Origin: Costus lasius
Lineage: Eukaryota; Streptophyta; Magnoliopsida; Zingiberales; Costaceae
Length of the DNA stretch: 64,000 nucleotides
Assembly (NCBI GenBank): GCA_027563935.2
Contig: CM050454.1
Location: 8,522,001 to 8,586,000 of the forward strand
Direction: 5' to 3'
The notes under the pieces were generated by a model. It saw only the letters and a list, made by a program, of their open reading frames with translations. It ran no database searches and was not told the DNA's origin. Position 1 is the stretch's first letter; each line of letters begins with the position of its first letter. Shown here in pieces: positions 44,741 through 56,829 of this stretch. A program made the translations under genes and the position numbers.

Positions 44741-45960
44741 ATTATATCTGGGCCATGTTACTTTAGATTTGATCCGAGTCGTTGGATCATATTCTTAATG
44801 AAGTCGGATCGTTGGATTCGGCAACAGGGTTGTGACACCTGTAACGAAAGCAAACGCAGCTTCCACCTTCCGCCATTTGACGTCTGCCGCTCACCATCCG
44901 CACACGAGACGCTCGGCGGCTCCGGCCGAGGCCTCTCACTGTCTTGCCGGACTAGTGGCTAAAGTTTAAAGCCTGTCAGTGGCGATTCGACGTTGGACGA
45001 AGTCACGCGAGTAATTTTCGTCCGAAATAGGGTCACCGGAAAAGTTTTTGATTTCGGCGATCTAGACATCAAATGGCCAGATCCTCCTAGGCACGGGCTC
45101 GAATGTCCGAAGAGAAGGCGAGGCCGGAGTTTTCAGCTTGGATGGAGTTTCAGCTTGATCCAACGGCTGGATGACGCATTCATTGAAGAAAATCGAATGT
45201 GTCTACGGCTGGAAGAAAAGAAGCAAGTATTGCCGAAGAATTGTTTGATTCCGGTCATCAATTCGCATGACTCAGGATAAGGTGTGGCCGAAATTTTAGC
45301 TCAATTAGATGAGTAGATGTAGAGTTCGACAGGAAGAAGCATCTGCCGGAGAAGGCTGAAGGGATCACCGGAAAAATCGTTCGTTTCGGGCGATCTAGAC
45401 GGTGGATGACTGGATCCTTCTACTTGTCAATTCGTAAGATCGAGAAGAAGGTTTGTCCAAAATTTCAATCTGATCAGGTGGTTGGATGTCGAATGCGATG
45501 AGGAAGGATGTTAAAGTTTTTTCTTTTATTTTCAGCCGCGGATGGAGTCATCGAGTTCTGCGGCCAGTGACCAAATTGTGATTTTCTTCGGTCAAAATCT
45601 CCATGCTATGGCCAAAATTACAGCTTTGTAGAGATTTTTGTGCGAGATCTCTCTTGGCAAAAAAACACATTCCGATTTCTTTTAACGCCTAGCCGTTTGA
45701 ATTTTTGACACTCAAATAAAAAGCCACATGATCTTCTCTTCTCAGATGGAATTGATTTATTTCGGAGTTTACTCTCCATCAATTATTGTTTATTTCGGAG
45801 TTATCTCTTCTAAATATTTATTTCGGAGTTCTGAGTTCTCTCTCCTCTGCCCAACTGATCTTGGCCTTGCCGTTCGAAGCACTAGGATTATTCATACGTT
45901 ATCACTACTCTGATTCATTAGATTACCTCTCATGCTTGTGTTTCATTAGAATGTTGTTAT
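44741..45960. other. Moderately GC-rich repeat-like region after the 152-bp array
   Basis: A segment with a 'caccggaaaa...tttcggcgatctagac' block occurs twice (about 45033-45070 and 45366-45405). 'TTGATCCAACGGCTGGATG'-type words recur, as in the untranslated parts of large plant retroelements. TTTCGGAGTT occurs three times between 45760 and 45841. The 95-codon frame at 44993-45280 lies in this repeated text and has no known domain. It may be the tail of a non-autonomous element that includes the upstream arrays. Confidence 0.4.
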
Positions 45961-46445
45961 GTCATTTAAATGAATTGGATGACCTCTCATATGTAGCACA
46001 CTCTTGAATGCTGTTATGTCATATTTTGTATAAATTGATTGCTTTACACAATATAATTTTATTTATAGGTTATCTTAATAGCTCTATTGAGTAACAAAGA
46101 CAAAAAAAATTTGTTGCCGAGTCAAAAAAATTTATTGCATTATCTAATTGTTGGTTTGTATTTGTCTAGATTGTAATATGGTATAATAAATTGATTTGAT
46201 ATTAATATATTAAATTTATTAATAAAAAATAATATATATAATATAATATATTAAAATAAATTATTAAATAAATAAAAAGTAATTTTATGTAAAAAGTAAT
46301 ATAATAGTTAAGATTGGAAATTAATAATCCTCTTTATTTTCTTTCCTCCCAATAAAACACATGAGGAGAAAATAGAACCTATATTTCTATCCTTCTATTT
46401 TTCTCCTCCATCTTAGTTTTCTTCCCTAAAAAAAAAAAGACCCTA
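45961..46445. other. AT-rich spacer
   Basis: AT-rich sequence with TA runs around 46200-46280 and a CTCCCAATAAAACA string near 46348 that resembles the right end of the MITEs that follow. No gene. Confidence 0.4.
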
Positions 46446-46667
46446 AGGGCATGTTTTATTAGGGGGCAAGAAAAAAAGAGAAAAGAGTAAAGAGGAAAGG
46501 AAGAAAAATGGTCCCCTTTTGGAGAGAAATATATTTTTTTCTCTTTTGGAGAGAACAAAAAAGGAGAGAAAAGTGGTCCCCTTTTCTCTTCCTCCAAATC
46601 ACCCCTTTTAACAAGAGAAAAAAAATTTTTCTTACTATTTTTCTCTTCTTTCTCCCCAATAAAACAG
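46446..46667. mobile_element. MITE copy 1 of the GGGC-TGTTTTATT family
   Basis: The left end GGGCATGTTTTATTAGGGG and the right end CTCCCCAATAAAACAG are imperfect inverted repeats. The purine-rich left half (AAGAAAAAAAGAGAAAAG) mirrors the pyrimidine-rich right half. It is related to the copy at 46796-47043. Open frames inside are artefacts of the A/G-rich sequence. Confidence 0.6.
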
Positions 46668-46795
46668 AAAGTGACTAAACTGCGACCACCAATTGCCCAC
46701 GAACTAAAGTTTAGGTCTAAATAAGTAACTACTCAATATACGAGCCAACAATAGAAAAACCAAATGAACACTTGTATTTCCAAAGCGAAAAACAA

Positions 46796-47043
46796 GGGCC
46801 TGTTTTTTTTGAAGGGGAAGAAAAAAAGAGAGAAGAGAAAAGTGGGAAGTAAGAAAAATGAATGGGAAGAAAGCTGGCAGCAAGGGAGGAGGAAAATGTT
46901 TTCTCCCTTTTTTGGAGAGAATATAAAAGGGCAGAAAATTGGCTCATTTTTCTTTCCCTCCAAATCAATCTCTCCAATAAATCAGGAGAAAAGTAAGATT
47001 TCTTTCCCTTATCTCCTTTTTTCTCCCCAATAAAACAGGCCCT
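46796..47043. mobile_element. MITE copy 2 of the GGGC-TGTTTTATT family
   Basis: GGGCCTGTTTTTTTTGAAGG on the left and CCCCAATAAAACAGGCCCT on the right form clear terminal inverted repeats. About 248 bp, able to fold along most of its length. A target duplication is not obvious. The superfamily is uncertain. Confidence 0.7.
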
Positions 47044-49006
47044 AAAGAAAGAGCTCAAAGCATGTGAAGAACATGAGTGCCCATTGGTTGAATTAAATTG
47101 AGACATTACAAATAACCAATCATGAAAACCTTGTATGTCAAGGTCTATTACCCACAATTTGATTCAACAATTATGGATACTTTATTAGGAATTACTTATC
47201 GGTCTAAGCCCCAACACATGCACCCTTCATGGTTTAATGGATTTATTAACCTTCTTGGATGGATACTACAATCAAGGTTTAAATACCTATTTGTATCACT
47301 ATACTAGTATTGGCTCATGATATTGGTTGGTAACAATCAAATCAGTTTTGTATAATATATGTAGGAAATATATCAAATCGATACCAACCATGATTTATGT
47401 ATAGGTATAGGATCAGATTGTTAAGCGCCAGGGCTTATAGTTATGGGCTAGTATTTTATATATACATATACTATACTTATAGATAATAAATATACCATTT
47501 CATTATTGGCCATGTTCCGTGTACTTATGTAGGGTTGGATCACTATGCTCAAACTTATAACCCAGTATTTAAAATTGTAACTACAATTGACTACTACCTT
47601 GAGCATGCATAAACTTCGTAGATTATATGTGCTCCTTCAAGCATTTGACCAAGTACATGAAGAATGCGAACATTTATTGTCTAAAATTCAGGCCCTTCAA
47701 ATGAACTCGAGGCATTATGAACAACCAATCACATTGAACCTCATATCGTTTGGATATTCCTAAAATGGATGCTCAAACCATTCCAAGTTGATCAATTTTG
47801 GGTAATATATTGGTAATTCCCAATGGGTCTAAGCCTCATTTTTTTCTGTGTGCCCTCTCTCCTCAAGTGGATCTTTCATGGTATGAGGGAGCTATAGACC
47901 ATTTTGCATGGTTGGTGCAATGTGATCACAACCTTGATCATCATCAAATTTTGAAGAAAAAAATTGAGACTACATATTGCTACCATAACATGGCAAGCAT
48001 TTGCGGAGTTTTTTAATGGACATTTCATGTAACCAATATGACAATATCCTGGAGTGTGCATAGCTGAGAAAAATCAGTACTATCTTGGAGCAAAAAAGAA
48101 AAAAAATGATGATGGTAAGACTAAGATGGTGATTTCAAGTGAAAGTGAAGGTGCATATAATAGTCAATACAATCAAAGCTATGGGACTAGTCATATTGTT
48201 TGTGCAGTTAGAATGTTCATTCTAACTGGGGGAAACTTTAAGTTCAATGTTGGGTCATCAAGTTAATGCGATGGCTATTCTCAGTTGAGATGGATAACTC
48301 AGGGCTAAGGGGCTCTGTTTTAATTGCGATGGAAAATTCATGATTGGCTAATGATGCAAACTCTCGTTCATTGGAGGTACATTTGTTTTGGCTTTCTACG
48401 AATAAGAGATCCCTCTACTTCTCGCTCATAGGCATTCATGGAGTACACAACTATAAACTATGAGATTGGCAACTACCACTAGATCCAGTCAACTGCAGCT
48501 ATCATAGACTTAGATATCACACAACTTTTGTAAGTTCTAAGTCTGGCTATATGATTCAGCGTCAAACCTTACTTTTGCACAAACGAGATATCTATATTTT
48601 TTTGCCAATGCTGAATGACCATGAATCCTTGACACCTATTCCATCCAATTACAAGTTGATGTGGAGCAGATCATGATTGAGTTCTACATCATTCTTTTAA
48701 TAAGCTTCAACAGCATACTCAGTGTTAAGTGTTTGTGAACCTGGACAATTCCTATTAGATTTTTATATCAAAAGCATAGAGTAATACCCATAAGGTCATA
48801 AGGTGAATCTCAAATTTCTTTCCCTTTTGTTTTTTCTTTCTTCCCTTAGGGAGTCAAATTGGGACTATGCACATGGGAGCGCTGACCCTGTTGACACCCT
48901 TCTTTAAATTTCATTATTAGCTTTGGAATTTGAAGCTAGAACAATCCAATTAGGAAAAAAGGAACATGAACCTCTATCGCCCAATACCAAATAAGGTTGT
49001 AACAAG
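47044..49006. other. Spacer with a diverged local duplication
   Basis: The text around 47105-47260 and 47700-47900 shares an ordered set of words (ACCAATCA, GGTCTAAGCC, TTCATGGT), suggesting an old duplication or a decayed element. Around 47280-47430 is another 'tactagtattgg/gataccaacc' repeat remnant. Frames up to 72 codons have no recognisable domain. Confidence 0.35.
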
Positions 49007-49528
49007 TAGGGGTGAGCATTCGGTGAAAACCGAAACCGAATTTACCGAAATTAATTAACCGAAATTTTTTTTACCGAATTTTCAAAAACCGAAACCGAAC
49101 CGAATTTTGTAAAAACCGAAATTTTACCGAACCGAATTTACCGAAAAAATTTGGTAAATTCGGTAAATTACCGAAAAGTTTAATTATTAAAGATTTAGTT
49201 AATTATATGATTAGTAATTAGGTTATTAAGTATTATATAATAGATTTTATACTTTTAGTAACTAATTATAATACAATAAAATAAAAATATAATATAATAT
49301 ATTTTATTTTTTAATGTATATTGTATATTTTATATATTTTAATATATATATCGGTAAATTCGGTTTTTTACCGAACCGAAAAAAAAAACCGAACCGAAAA
49401 CCGAAAACCGAAATTTAATAAAACTTAAAACCGAAACCGAAACCGAATTTATTTTTACCGAACCAAATTTACCGAAATATTCGGTAATCGGTAAAAACCG
49501 ATTTTACCGCACCGAATGCTCACCCCTA
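49007..49528. mobile_element. hAT-type MITE with 8-bp target duplication
   Basis: The terminal inverted repeats are TAGGGGTGAGCATTCGGT and its complement ending CTCACCCCTA. The 8-bp target duplication GTAACAAG is at 48999-49006 and 49529-49536. The 522-bp interior is AT-rich with many ACCGAA/TTCGGT words and encodes nothing. The TIR start TAGGGGTG and 8-bp TSD are typical of the hAT superfamily. Being non-autonomous, it would need a transposase from elsewhere. Confidence 0.9.
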
Positions 49529-49536
49529 GTAACAAG

Positions 49537-50620
49537 TACAGGAGCGAAATAATCGAAATGTGTCACTCCAAAAAAAATTAATTTCCTTATTATGTGATAT
49601 CTGGAGAACAATAATAAAAATATTTCACCATTAGATGTGTTCATGGCATATACATACGGTTTATGAGAGAGCAAAATGCCTGGAAATTGTAGCAACCAAT
49701 TTAACTTTTCTCTCTCTCCATCAGACGGCACAAGAAGCATCTACCCCTTTTTATGGCTGTGGTACAATGGCTTCATTTTTAATTCTCATGTTCAACATTA
49801 TGACTTTACCAGTGATCCTTAATCTCTTTCATCTATATTTATCACACTTTTAGTTACAGGAAGAAGTGTGTTGATTTCTTAAAATTTCCAATTGTTTCTC
49901 TTTAGAGGTAAACTTAAGAAACCTACATTTGTCATAATGCTTTCCTTCATTCGCTTGGCATAGAAATGGTTTTATTTCAGCATTCCACCAACTCACAAGA
50001 AATGAAACTTCCAGTATGTAGCAGTGAAAGCTGCAAAGTTCGATATGAAACCAACATAAGAAATGTGTTTCTAGTTGCTCCAGGAAAGTTCAGTATGTTT
50101 CTCATTTCTGTTGCTTCCTGTTCTTGCAGTGCCTGATTCCCCTAGATGAACACGATGACACACCACATCTATCTGAAAACTTACAACCGATACTGGAAGT
50201 TGTGCATCCCTGAAGAATCCAAAACCATGATCAAGTAGGATTTCTGACAACGGTGGACTCTATATTGCTCCTTTATGCATTGGAAAGCCACAGTGTAGTA
50301 TTCGTATCACATTTCACTTTTCTGTTTATATTTTTAGTTTTCATGATCTATTCTTAATAATTATGTTCTCGTGGATCTCCTTCGGTGGATGCTAGTATGT
50401 TACTACTCTGTAATTTCACAAAAATGTGTTGTGTTGTTTAGGTCTACTCTGCTTTGATTGTCTTAAAAACTAGAAGGAACAAAAGTGAAATCAGGATTTG
50501 TTTGGTACTTATTTACGTGGAATAAGAGTTGTTGACTTTCTGATTATCACGACTATGTAGACAATATTGACAACTAGATTAGTGGTTTTTATATATTTGA
50601 TCATTCATAGTTATGTTTTA
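49537..50620 (+). other. Spacer with two exon-like patches
   Basis: At 49981-50090 a stretch after TTTATTTCAG stays open in one frame (…SSESCKVRYETNIRNVFL…) and ends at a GTATGT donor-like site. At 50131-50215 a stretch after TTCTTGCAG stays open until TGA. Together they resemble the last exons of a gene whose other exons I cannot find. Joining at the best donor gives an early stop, so a decayed gene fragment is as likely. No family was recognised. Confidence 0.25.
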
Positions 50621-51080
50621 TAATTTATGGCCTTGATACATCTAGTTACTCCCGCATCGCCTCTTGCGATCGGAAGTCCTGCCCTATCAGAACGCTGGGT
50701 TCCAAATGCTTTCCCGCGTTATCTGAGGGAGTATGACCGTTCGATCCGATTGATCAATGGTCACAATCATCTAACGTTGGCGGGAAACTGCCTGACTGCA
50801 AATCTCGTCCCGCCTCCGGATATTTGTTTTCGTGTCCGGGCAAGCGCACGGTGCCGGACAAAACCTAAATTGTGGTGCATAGAGAAGAAGAAATTCCAGA
50901 TTTCATTTCCCGGGTTTTCCATTTTGTCAATTTGTATTGTGTTAAAAAATTGGTTCATCTCTGTGAATCCACGGAATTGTTTGCTGTTTTCAGCGATCGT
51001 TTTCGTCTGGCGAACGAATGTGGCGGCGAAGGAACGCCGGAAGCCGAAGAGAGCAGAATAACCAGAGGAAGCTAGCGCAG
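50621..51080 (+). promoter_or_regulatory. GC-richer patch with two E2F-like sites
   Basis: TTTCCCGCG at 50710-50718 and TTGGCGGGAAA at 50777-50787 match the E2F consensus (TTTCCCGCC and its complement) in inverted orientation 67 bases apart. A 144-codon frame at 50627-51061 crosses these sites and has no known domain. The composition is promoter-like, but I cannot identify the gene it would serve. It may be the orphan 5' end of a decayed gene. Confidence 0.3.
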
Positions 51081-52080
51081 CTTGCCTGGGTCGTGCCAAG
51101 GTCATCCTCACCGCCAACGGGGCCAAACCGGTGCTCGTTGGCTTGCCTGAGTCGTCAAGACGGTTGTGTTGGATTAAAATTTTAAGTAGACATTTATTTA
51201 AACGAGAATTATAAATAGAAATTATAAAATAATAAATATGCAAATTATATTCTAAAAGAGGATTAGAAGATAGAATTCGGAGGTGCATTGTGGCTTATTT
51301 TATGTAAAAATCTGGGCTCTTCTATAAGTTAATTCCAGATTGAATATTCGAGGATACAACCAGGTACTCCTCTCCTACGGGTACGATCGTTGAGAAGTTG
51401 AACGGATACTTTTTTAGTAACAAGCAACAAAAAACCAAAGATCCAAGAAGAGATTAAAAACTTGAAAAACAAAAGAGAAAAAGAAAAAAAAAATCTCACC
51501 TTCCCATTAGATTTTGTAAGTTTTTAAAAGCTTGTTAACAAAAATTGTAACATTAGCATTAGATCCTTTGTGCTAAAGAGACAAATAAAAACATTTGTTT
51601 GATAAATGGAGGTTTCAGTACCAGACTGTGATAATATATTTTTTTGTTTCCATTAATCATGTTGTTCTCGTAAGAGTGGATTTTTATTATTGAATTTAGA
51701 GAAAGAGGATTTTTTTTTTTTAAAAAAAAACAGCAATTAAACCTAAAAATTAATTAGGCTTCTAAATATTCTATTCCATGTGGCGTTAAGCCTTGACCTC
51801 TTAATTTATTCTAAATATTCTAATATTAGGCATTATATAATTTCAAAATCCCGTTATACTATAAAATACAACTGGTTTGTATTAGTTTAATAATGTTTTA
51901 ATACTATACATGATTAAAACCTTTTATATGAATATGTAATATGCAAGTATGTATTATATATACATATAAATAATATACGGTTTGGTAGTTAACTATAGGT
52001 TCACTCAATCCCTAAATTGTAAACTAATAAAAGTATAAAAAATTACTCGTGCAACGCACATCATTATAAGTTAAGTTAAT
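51081..52080. other. AT-rich spacer
   Basis: No supported gene. Contains A-rich and T-rich tracts (for example about 51480 and 51710-51730). Confidence 0.45.
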
Positions 52081-52090
52081 CACTGTTTTT

Positions 52091-53400
52091 TTAGAGAAAA
52101 AAAAAGAAAGAAAGAATGGGGAGAAGAGAAGAATAAAGAGAAAGGAAATAAAAATTACAAGCAACACATTGATTAAAAAATTCCTCCCATGGCAACAAGG
52201 GAGACATAGACAGCAGGGAGGGGCGCACAGCGGTAGCTCAGTGGGAGGCGGAGCACCAAGAGGTGAGGCGAGACATGCTCGAGCTCGGTAGGAGGCAGGG
52301 CAAGCTCGGCAAGAGACGAGTGATCTCAACGGGAGTGGGCGAGCTTAGCAGGAGGCGAAGCAAGCTCGGCGAGAGGCGAGGGCGCGGCGAGCACAGTGGG
52401 AGGCAAGGCGAGAGGCGGAGTGAGCTTGACAGGCGGCAAGGCAAGGCGAGGCGAGAGGTGAAGTGAGCTTGGTTGTGGGGAGACAGCGAGGTGTTGGGCT
52501 GTTCTCTCCCATGTTGAGGCGGCCCAAGCCTGTGTTACCTTACACGGATGAAGTCCAGAGCCCAATATACTGTAAACGCTCTTAGGGCTGATTTGGTTTT
52601 CGGTAAGGTGTGACTCTCTGAAGCTAACGGCGGTGTCTTGCGATTCACAGCGCTGGTCTTTTGGCTGCGGATAATTGATCCAGTTTTTCTCCTGGAGGAC
52701 AGCTGAAGACTTTTCCAGAGCTCTTGTATTTACTTCTTCCTCTCTTGCTGATTTGTTAGCTGCTTTACCAAGATAAGTTCTGGATATTTTATTCGCTGAT
52801 AAGAGAGATGTTTTGATGCTTGAGAAAGAACTTTTATGTACCCATTTCATTGGTTTAGTGGAAGATTTGATTGAGGCTCTGGCCGTGGTTTTACTCCTCT
52901 ATTGAGGTGGTTTCCATGTTAAAATTATTATGTCATATTCTCTGCTGCTATTTACTCCTCACGTTGCTAGTTCTGTTCAGCCTTAAGGAAAGTTTTATTG
53001 CACTCTCCTGAATATATATTTTTGTTGAATTGATTTATGCTACTTGCTACTGATTCCTTGTCCTAGCAGTAATCAGAACCTTTAAGAAAGTGTTCCCAGA
53101 AATATATTAGTTACAGCTTACTTGTTTCATCTGCTCACTAGTTCTAGATATATTCTTTCACGAGGGCTTCGAACTTCGGTGAGAGGAGGGTTGCGGGCGG
53201 GAGCAAGGGCGAGAGGCGAGAGGTTGTGGGTGAAATCAGTGAGAGGAAGGAAATGAGATTTCCTTTCAGGGAAAAGTTGGGCTCATGTTACCTCTATTTT
53301 TCTTTCCTTTCTACCATGTCTCTCCAATGAAATAAGAACAAACAAACTTTTCTTTTCTTTCCCTCCTAGTTTCTCTCCAAAGAAACGCAACAAAATGAAC
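52091..53400. repeat. Possible composite DNA transposon with GC-rich minisatellites
   Basis: A purine-rich start (GAGAAAAAAAAAGAAAGAAAG) is mirrored by a pyrimidine-rich end (CTTTTCTTTTCTTTCCCTCC then TTTCTCTCC), resembling the ends of the MITEs at 46.4-47.0 kb. Inside, 52200-52470 is a GC-rich array of roughly 20-25-bp variants of AAGCTCGGCGAGAGGCGAG; a shorter patch is at 53165-53235. Between them is about 650 bp of unrelated sequence of unknown origin. Frames here come from the repeats. Confidence 0.4.
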
Positions 53401-53615
53401 TTCGAATTTGGTTAACCATATTCAACGGTATTTTTTTAACATTAACCCCTGCCCTTCTAAACACATTGATCAAATGCGTCTTATCCAATTCGTCGGCGCT
53501 CTCTCATGTTGCTATGATTCCTATTGCTCCTAAATCATTAAAATTGAACAACTCCAAAAACTATAATATACGTCAACATTGATGGTGTAAAAATTACCGA
53601 ATAATTATAAAACTA

Positions 53616-53932
53616 AGGGTTTATTTCCTTGCGAGGAAAACTACAGGGAAAGGAAAGAAAAATAAATTTTTCGTTGTTTCTTTGGGCGGAAGGAAAAATT
53701 TGAGTGGAAAAATGGATGGAAAATTTTATAACTTTTCTTCCGAAACTTTTCCGCTCGAATCGAACGAAAAAGTTAGAGAAAACACAACGCCACTTCGCCG
53801 TACCTTCAAAATTAATTTTTCTTCTTCTTTTTCTTCCTTCCAAGAAAATAGGATATGAATTTTTTTCTTTCCTTTGAGTTTTCTTTCCTTGCAGATTTTT
53901 ATTCTTTACAGTTTTCTTTTCCTCAAAAGAAA
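53616..53932. mobile_element. Possible MITE (GGGTTTATTTCCTTG ends)
   Basis: The left GGGTTTATTTCCTTGCGAGG and following GGAAAGGAAAG are roughly mirrored by CTTTCC, TTTTCTTTCCTTG and CTTTTCCTC on the right. The inverted repeat is imperfect and the boundaries uncertain. Confidence 0.35.
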
Positions 53933-54896
53933 AAGGTTAAGAGGATAAAGGTTCAATGGGTCCAAATCAAAATAATGTGGAAGATTTTTGTCCCATTAAT
54001 TCTTTGAATTTGTCCAAAAAGCATAGTATGTATCACCATTTGCATAATGTAGGAGCATATTAATTGATCTCGCACATGGCATGTCTTCTTGGCCATGTGT
54101 CATGTTCCAATGGACCAATTAATGATTTAGCCTCCCAACTAAAATAATATCATCCTGATCATAGGATCGGATTAGAAAATAGGCATTATGAAACATCATA
54201 GTTTTTTATACTTTCGATCCATTTATTCAATCAATATAATTGGTTCATATTGAGTTAGTGTCTTGCAAATGTATGATCCTATTCTATATTTATGAAAACA
54301 TCATAATTTTTTAATTAGGGATGTCATCTATTTATAAATAAAATATAAGGGGTATATTATTGATTAGCCCATCATAAATCTGATAATTACATCTGGCATA
54401 CATGATACAGACTTCTAAACAAATTAGAGATCAAATATTCATAATAATTACTATAACATGTATATCTTCATGTTCATACAATATTAATTATACATATACA
54501 TGGTGCATAGTCTATAGATCTTAACAATTCGTTCAAGGTAGGATATGAATTTAAATATTACAAACAAAATAATATAAACTTACTAATTACTTTCTTTAAG
54601 AAATAGAAGCATTGTATTATTAAAATTTTAATTGTGCAATCAAATGATTAATGGAAGAAGCCTCAAACATACAACTCTCAACCTATTGAGGCTTTCTTTT
54701 CTACTCGAGCATTTTTGTGAAGCTAAAGAAGTTTGATGTTGTTACTTGTTAGCTTATAATCTTACAATTGCAACTTAGATCTTGAAGAATATGTCCAAGT
54801 CTTTTATCCACAAATAGTGTTATTTAGGATACCCAACACAATTTATTCCTTCATCCAACTATCAATAGTCTCCAAAATAGGTCGTAGCAAATCACA
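53933..54896. other. AT-rich spacer
   Basis: AT-rich sequence with no gene or repeat that I can define. Confidence 0.45.
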
Positions 54897-55397
54897 TAGG
54901 CTCCGTTTGGCACTGCTAAAATTTTTAATTTTTACTAGTTAAAAAAATACTAGTTAGAAACGATAAAAGGCATTTGGTTAAATTGTTATGCTAATCAATT
55001 TTTTTTAAAAAAAGATATAATATTTTTAAAAATAAAAAATTAAAACTAAAATAATATTAATAAATAAATTTAATAATAATAATTTTAAATTATTAAAATA
55101 ATACTAATTTTTGGTAAAAATTTGTAAAAGAGAAAATTTTAAAATAATAATAGAAAATAATTTTATATTTAATATTTTTTATTAAAACAATAATTTTAAA
55201 AAATAATTTTCACATCGAAAGGATGCACGAATATAGATGCAGATATAATATGAAAAAAAAAATAATTATAGCTAGAAGCAACCAAAAGTAACTATCTCTT
55301 AACTTTTTTAAATCCATGCTGCTTGTGGATTTGGAACCGAGAAGCAGTTTGCCAAATATCCAAAAATAGTTGATTAGCTATGCCAAATAGGGCTCTA
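54897..55397. mobile_element. hAT-like MITE
   Basis: The left TAGGCTCCGTTTGGCACTGC and the reverse complement of the right end, TAGAGCCCTATTTGGCATAGC, are imperfect terminal inverted repeats bounding a 501-bp AT-rich segment. The flanking 8-mers do not match clearly, so the insertion is old or the ends are off by a few bases. Confidence 0.55.
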
Positions 55398-55848
55398 ATT
55401 TACCAAAATATAGCAACTCTTCTAGTGCTATAATAGGGAGATGATGATATGATCCTTATATGATACATCATAGTGCATTCGGGATGCATAGCATATGAAA
55501 GGAGCTCACAATTGCCTCCTCACTCATATATTTATGCATGGAATTTAGCCAAAAAAAATTAATTAAAATATGATAATAATATCTTTCGAAAAGCGATTTG
55601 TTTAGGGTGTTCAAAATTTGGGTCAACCAAAAAAATTGAACCAAACTAGAATAAAATTTCCGGTTCAATTTGGTTTCTTCTCGGTTTGTTTGGGTTTGAA
55701 ATTTTATAACACCGATGTTGGTTTAGTAATTTCGCTGCAGCCTGCAGCTAATCTTATTAAATTAAAAAAATTTTCCTTTAATTATTCGCTGTTTATATAA
55801 ATATTCATATTATATTATATTTTAAAAAAGGTTTTAACGAGTCTGGTG
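55398..55848. other. AT-rich spacer
   Basis: No gene. Around 55610-55700 are words like 'ttcggtttgtttgggttt' and 'aaccaaactaga' that suggest a decayed MITE. Confidence 0.4.
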
Positions 55849-56753
55849 CACGTGCCTGTCTGTCGTCCACCTGTCAGAGCGGATGAATTCGCTGTGTGAC
55901 AAGATGCGCCATTGCACGTGCCCGTGAGCTGTGTCGGTCCCGCTCCCTAGAGAGTTTGCGCGCCCACTCCAACCCACCATTTTAGCGGACCCCACTCTAC
56001 GTGTCGCCCTCACACGTGCGGAAAGGGGCCTTCGCTCCTTCCCCCCTCCCTCCCCCGCGCCCACCCGTCACCGTCTCCCTACGCCGGCACTGCACGTGCA
56101 AACCGCGCTCCTCAAAGAAACGCGTTTCCTCTCACGCAGGAGGATCTGCGTTTTTTCGGAGGTCTAATTAAAGAAACGGTATTTGAATAATAAGTATTGA
56201 TGATAAACTGGTGGTGGAGGTCCGGGGGATTATTTTACGAGGCGCCGGGACGGGCAGAGGGACAACGCAACGCGACGCCCGTCCCGCGAGCACGTGCGAA
56301 CGTGGTGGTCCCCTCCGTGACGCTGCCGCTAGGTTCCGGCGGGCCTATGCGTCTGCGGATTAGTTGGTGGCGGTGGAGCCGAATCTCACACGTGCGAAGC
56401 TCCGTGACGATTTAGAATTTATTTATTTCTTTTATTAATTAAATTTATTAAAGTCTTATAATTTTTTTTTACCACCGCCATGTGGCGTGCCACCTTTTCT
56501 TCCAATGGATCTGAGTTGTTGCTTCTTTAAATGGCTCAATCATAATCCATGCAAATGTGAGCTGGGAATCAATTTCTTTAATTAATTAATTAATTAATAT
56601 CATTTTCTAATATCACGTTTATGCACGCACGTCCCATAAATTATATTTATTAGGTTTGCCTGTTACGTACGTCAGGCTGTGGCTGTAGCTGTGCTGCATG
56701 CGGCATGCATCATGATCAGTGGCACACGAGTGGATACAAAATCGGCGCACGTG
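55849..56753. promoter_or_regulatory. Cluster of seven CACGTG (G-box) motifs upstream of the BZR1-like gene
   Basis: Perfect CACGTG palindromes start at 55849, 55915, 56013, 56093, 56291, 56389 and 56748: seven in 905 bases, where chance predicts well under one. Three of them extend to CGTGCG, the brassinosteroid-response element that BZR1-type proteins bind; other ACGTGTC words (ABRE-like) are nearby. The segment is GC-rich and lies 0.9-1.8 kb upstream of the BZR1/BES1-like start. A distal promoter or enhancer, possibly autoregulatory, is an inference. Confidence 0.5.
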
Positions 56754-56829
56754 CAACCACGAGAGGAGACGTTTTATCCCTGCGAACCCCCCAACGAGAG
56801 TCGAAAAATTTTTTGCCGAAGGGTCCTTC

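Noticed and set aside
44993..45280. 95-codon frame as a gene
   Set aside because: It lies in repeated text of the 44.7-45.9 kb region and has no domain or promoter signal.
46379..47157. Frames of 61-142 codons around the MITEs
   Set aside because: They are Lys/Ser/Phe-rich products of purine/pyrimidine tracts in the MITE arms.
50627..51061. 144-codon frame as a protein gene
   Set aside because: It crosses promoter-like E2F sites, has no known domain, and a competing minus-strand frame is equally long.
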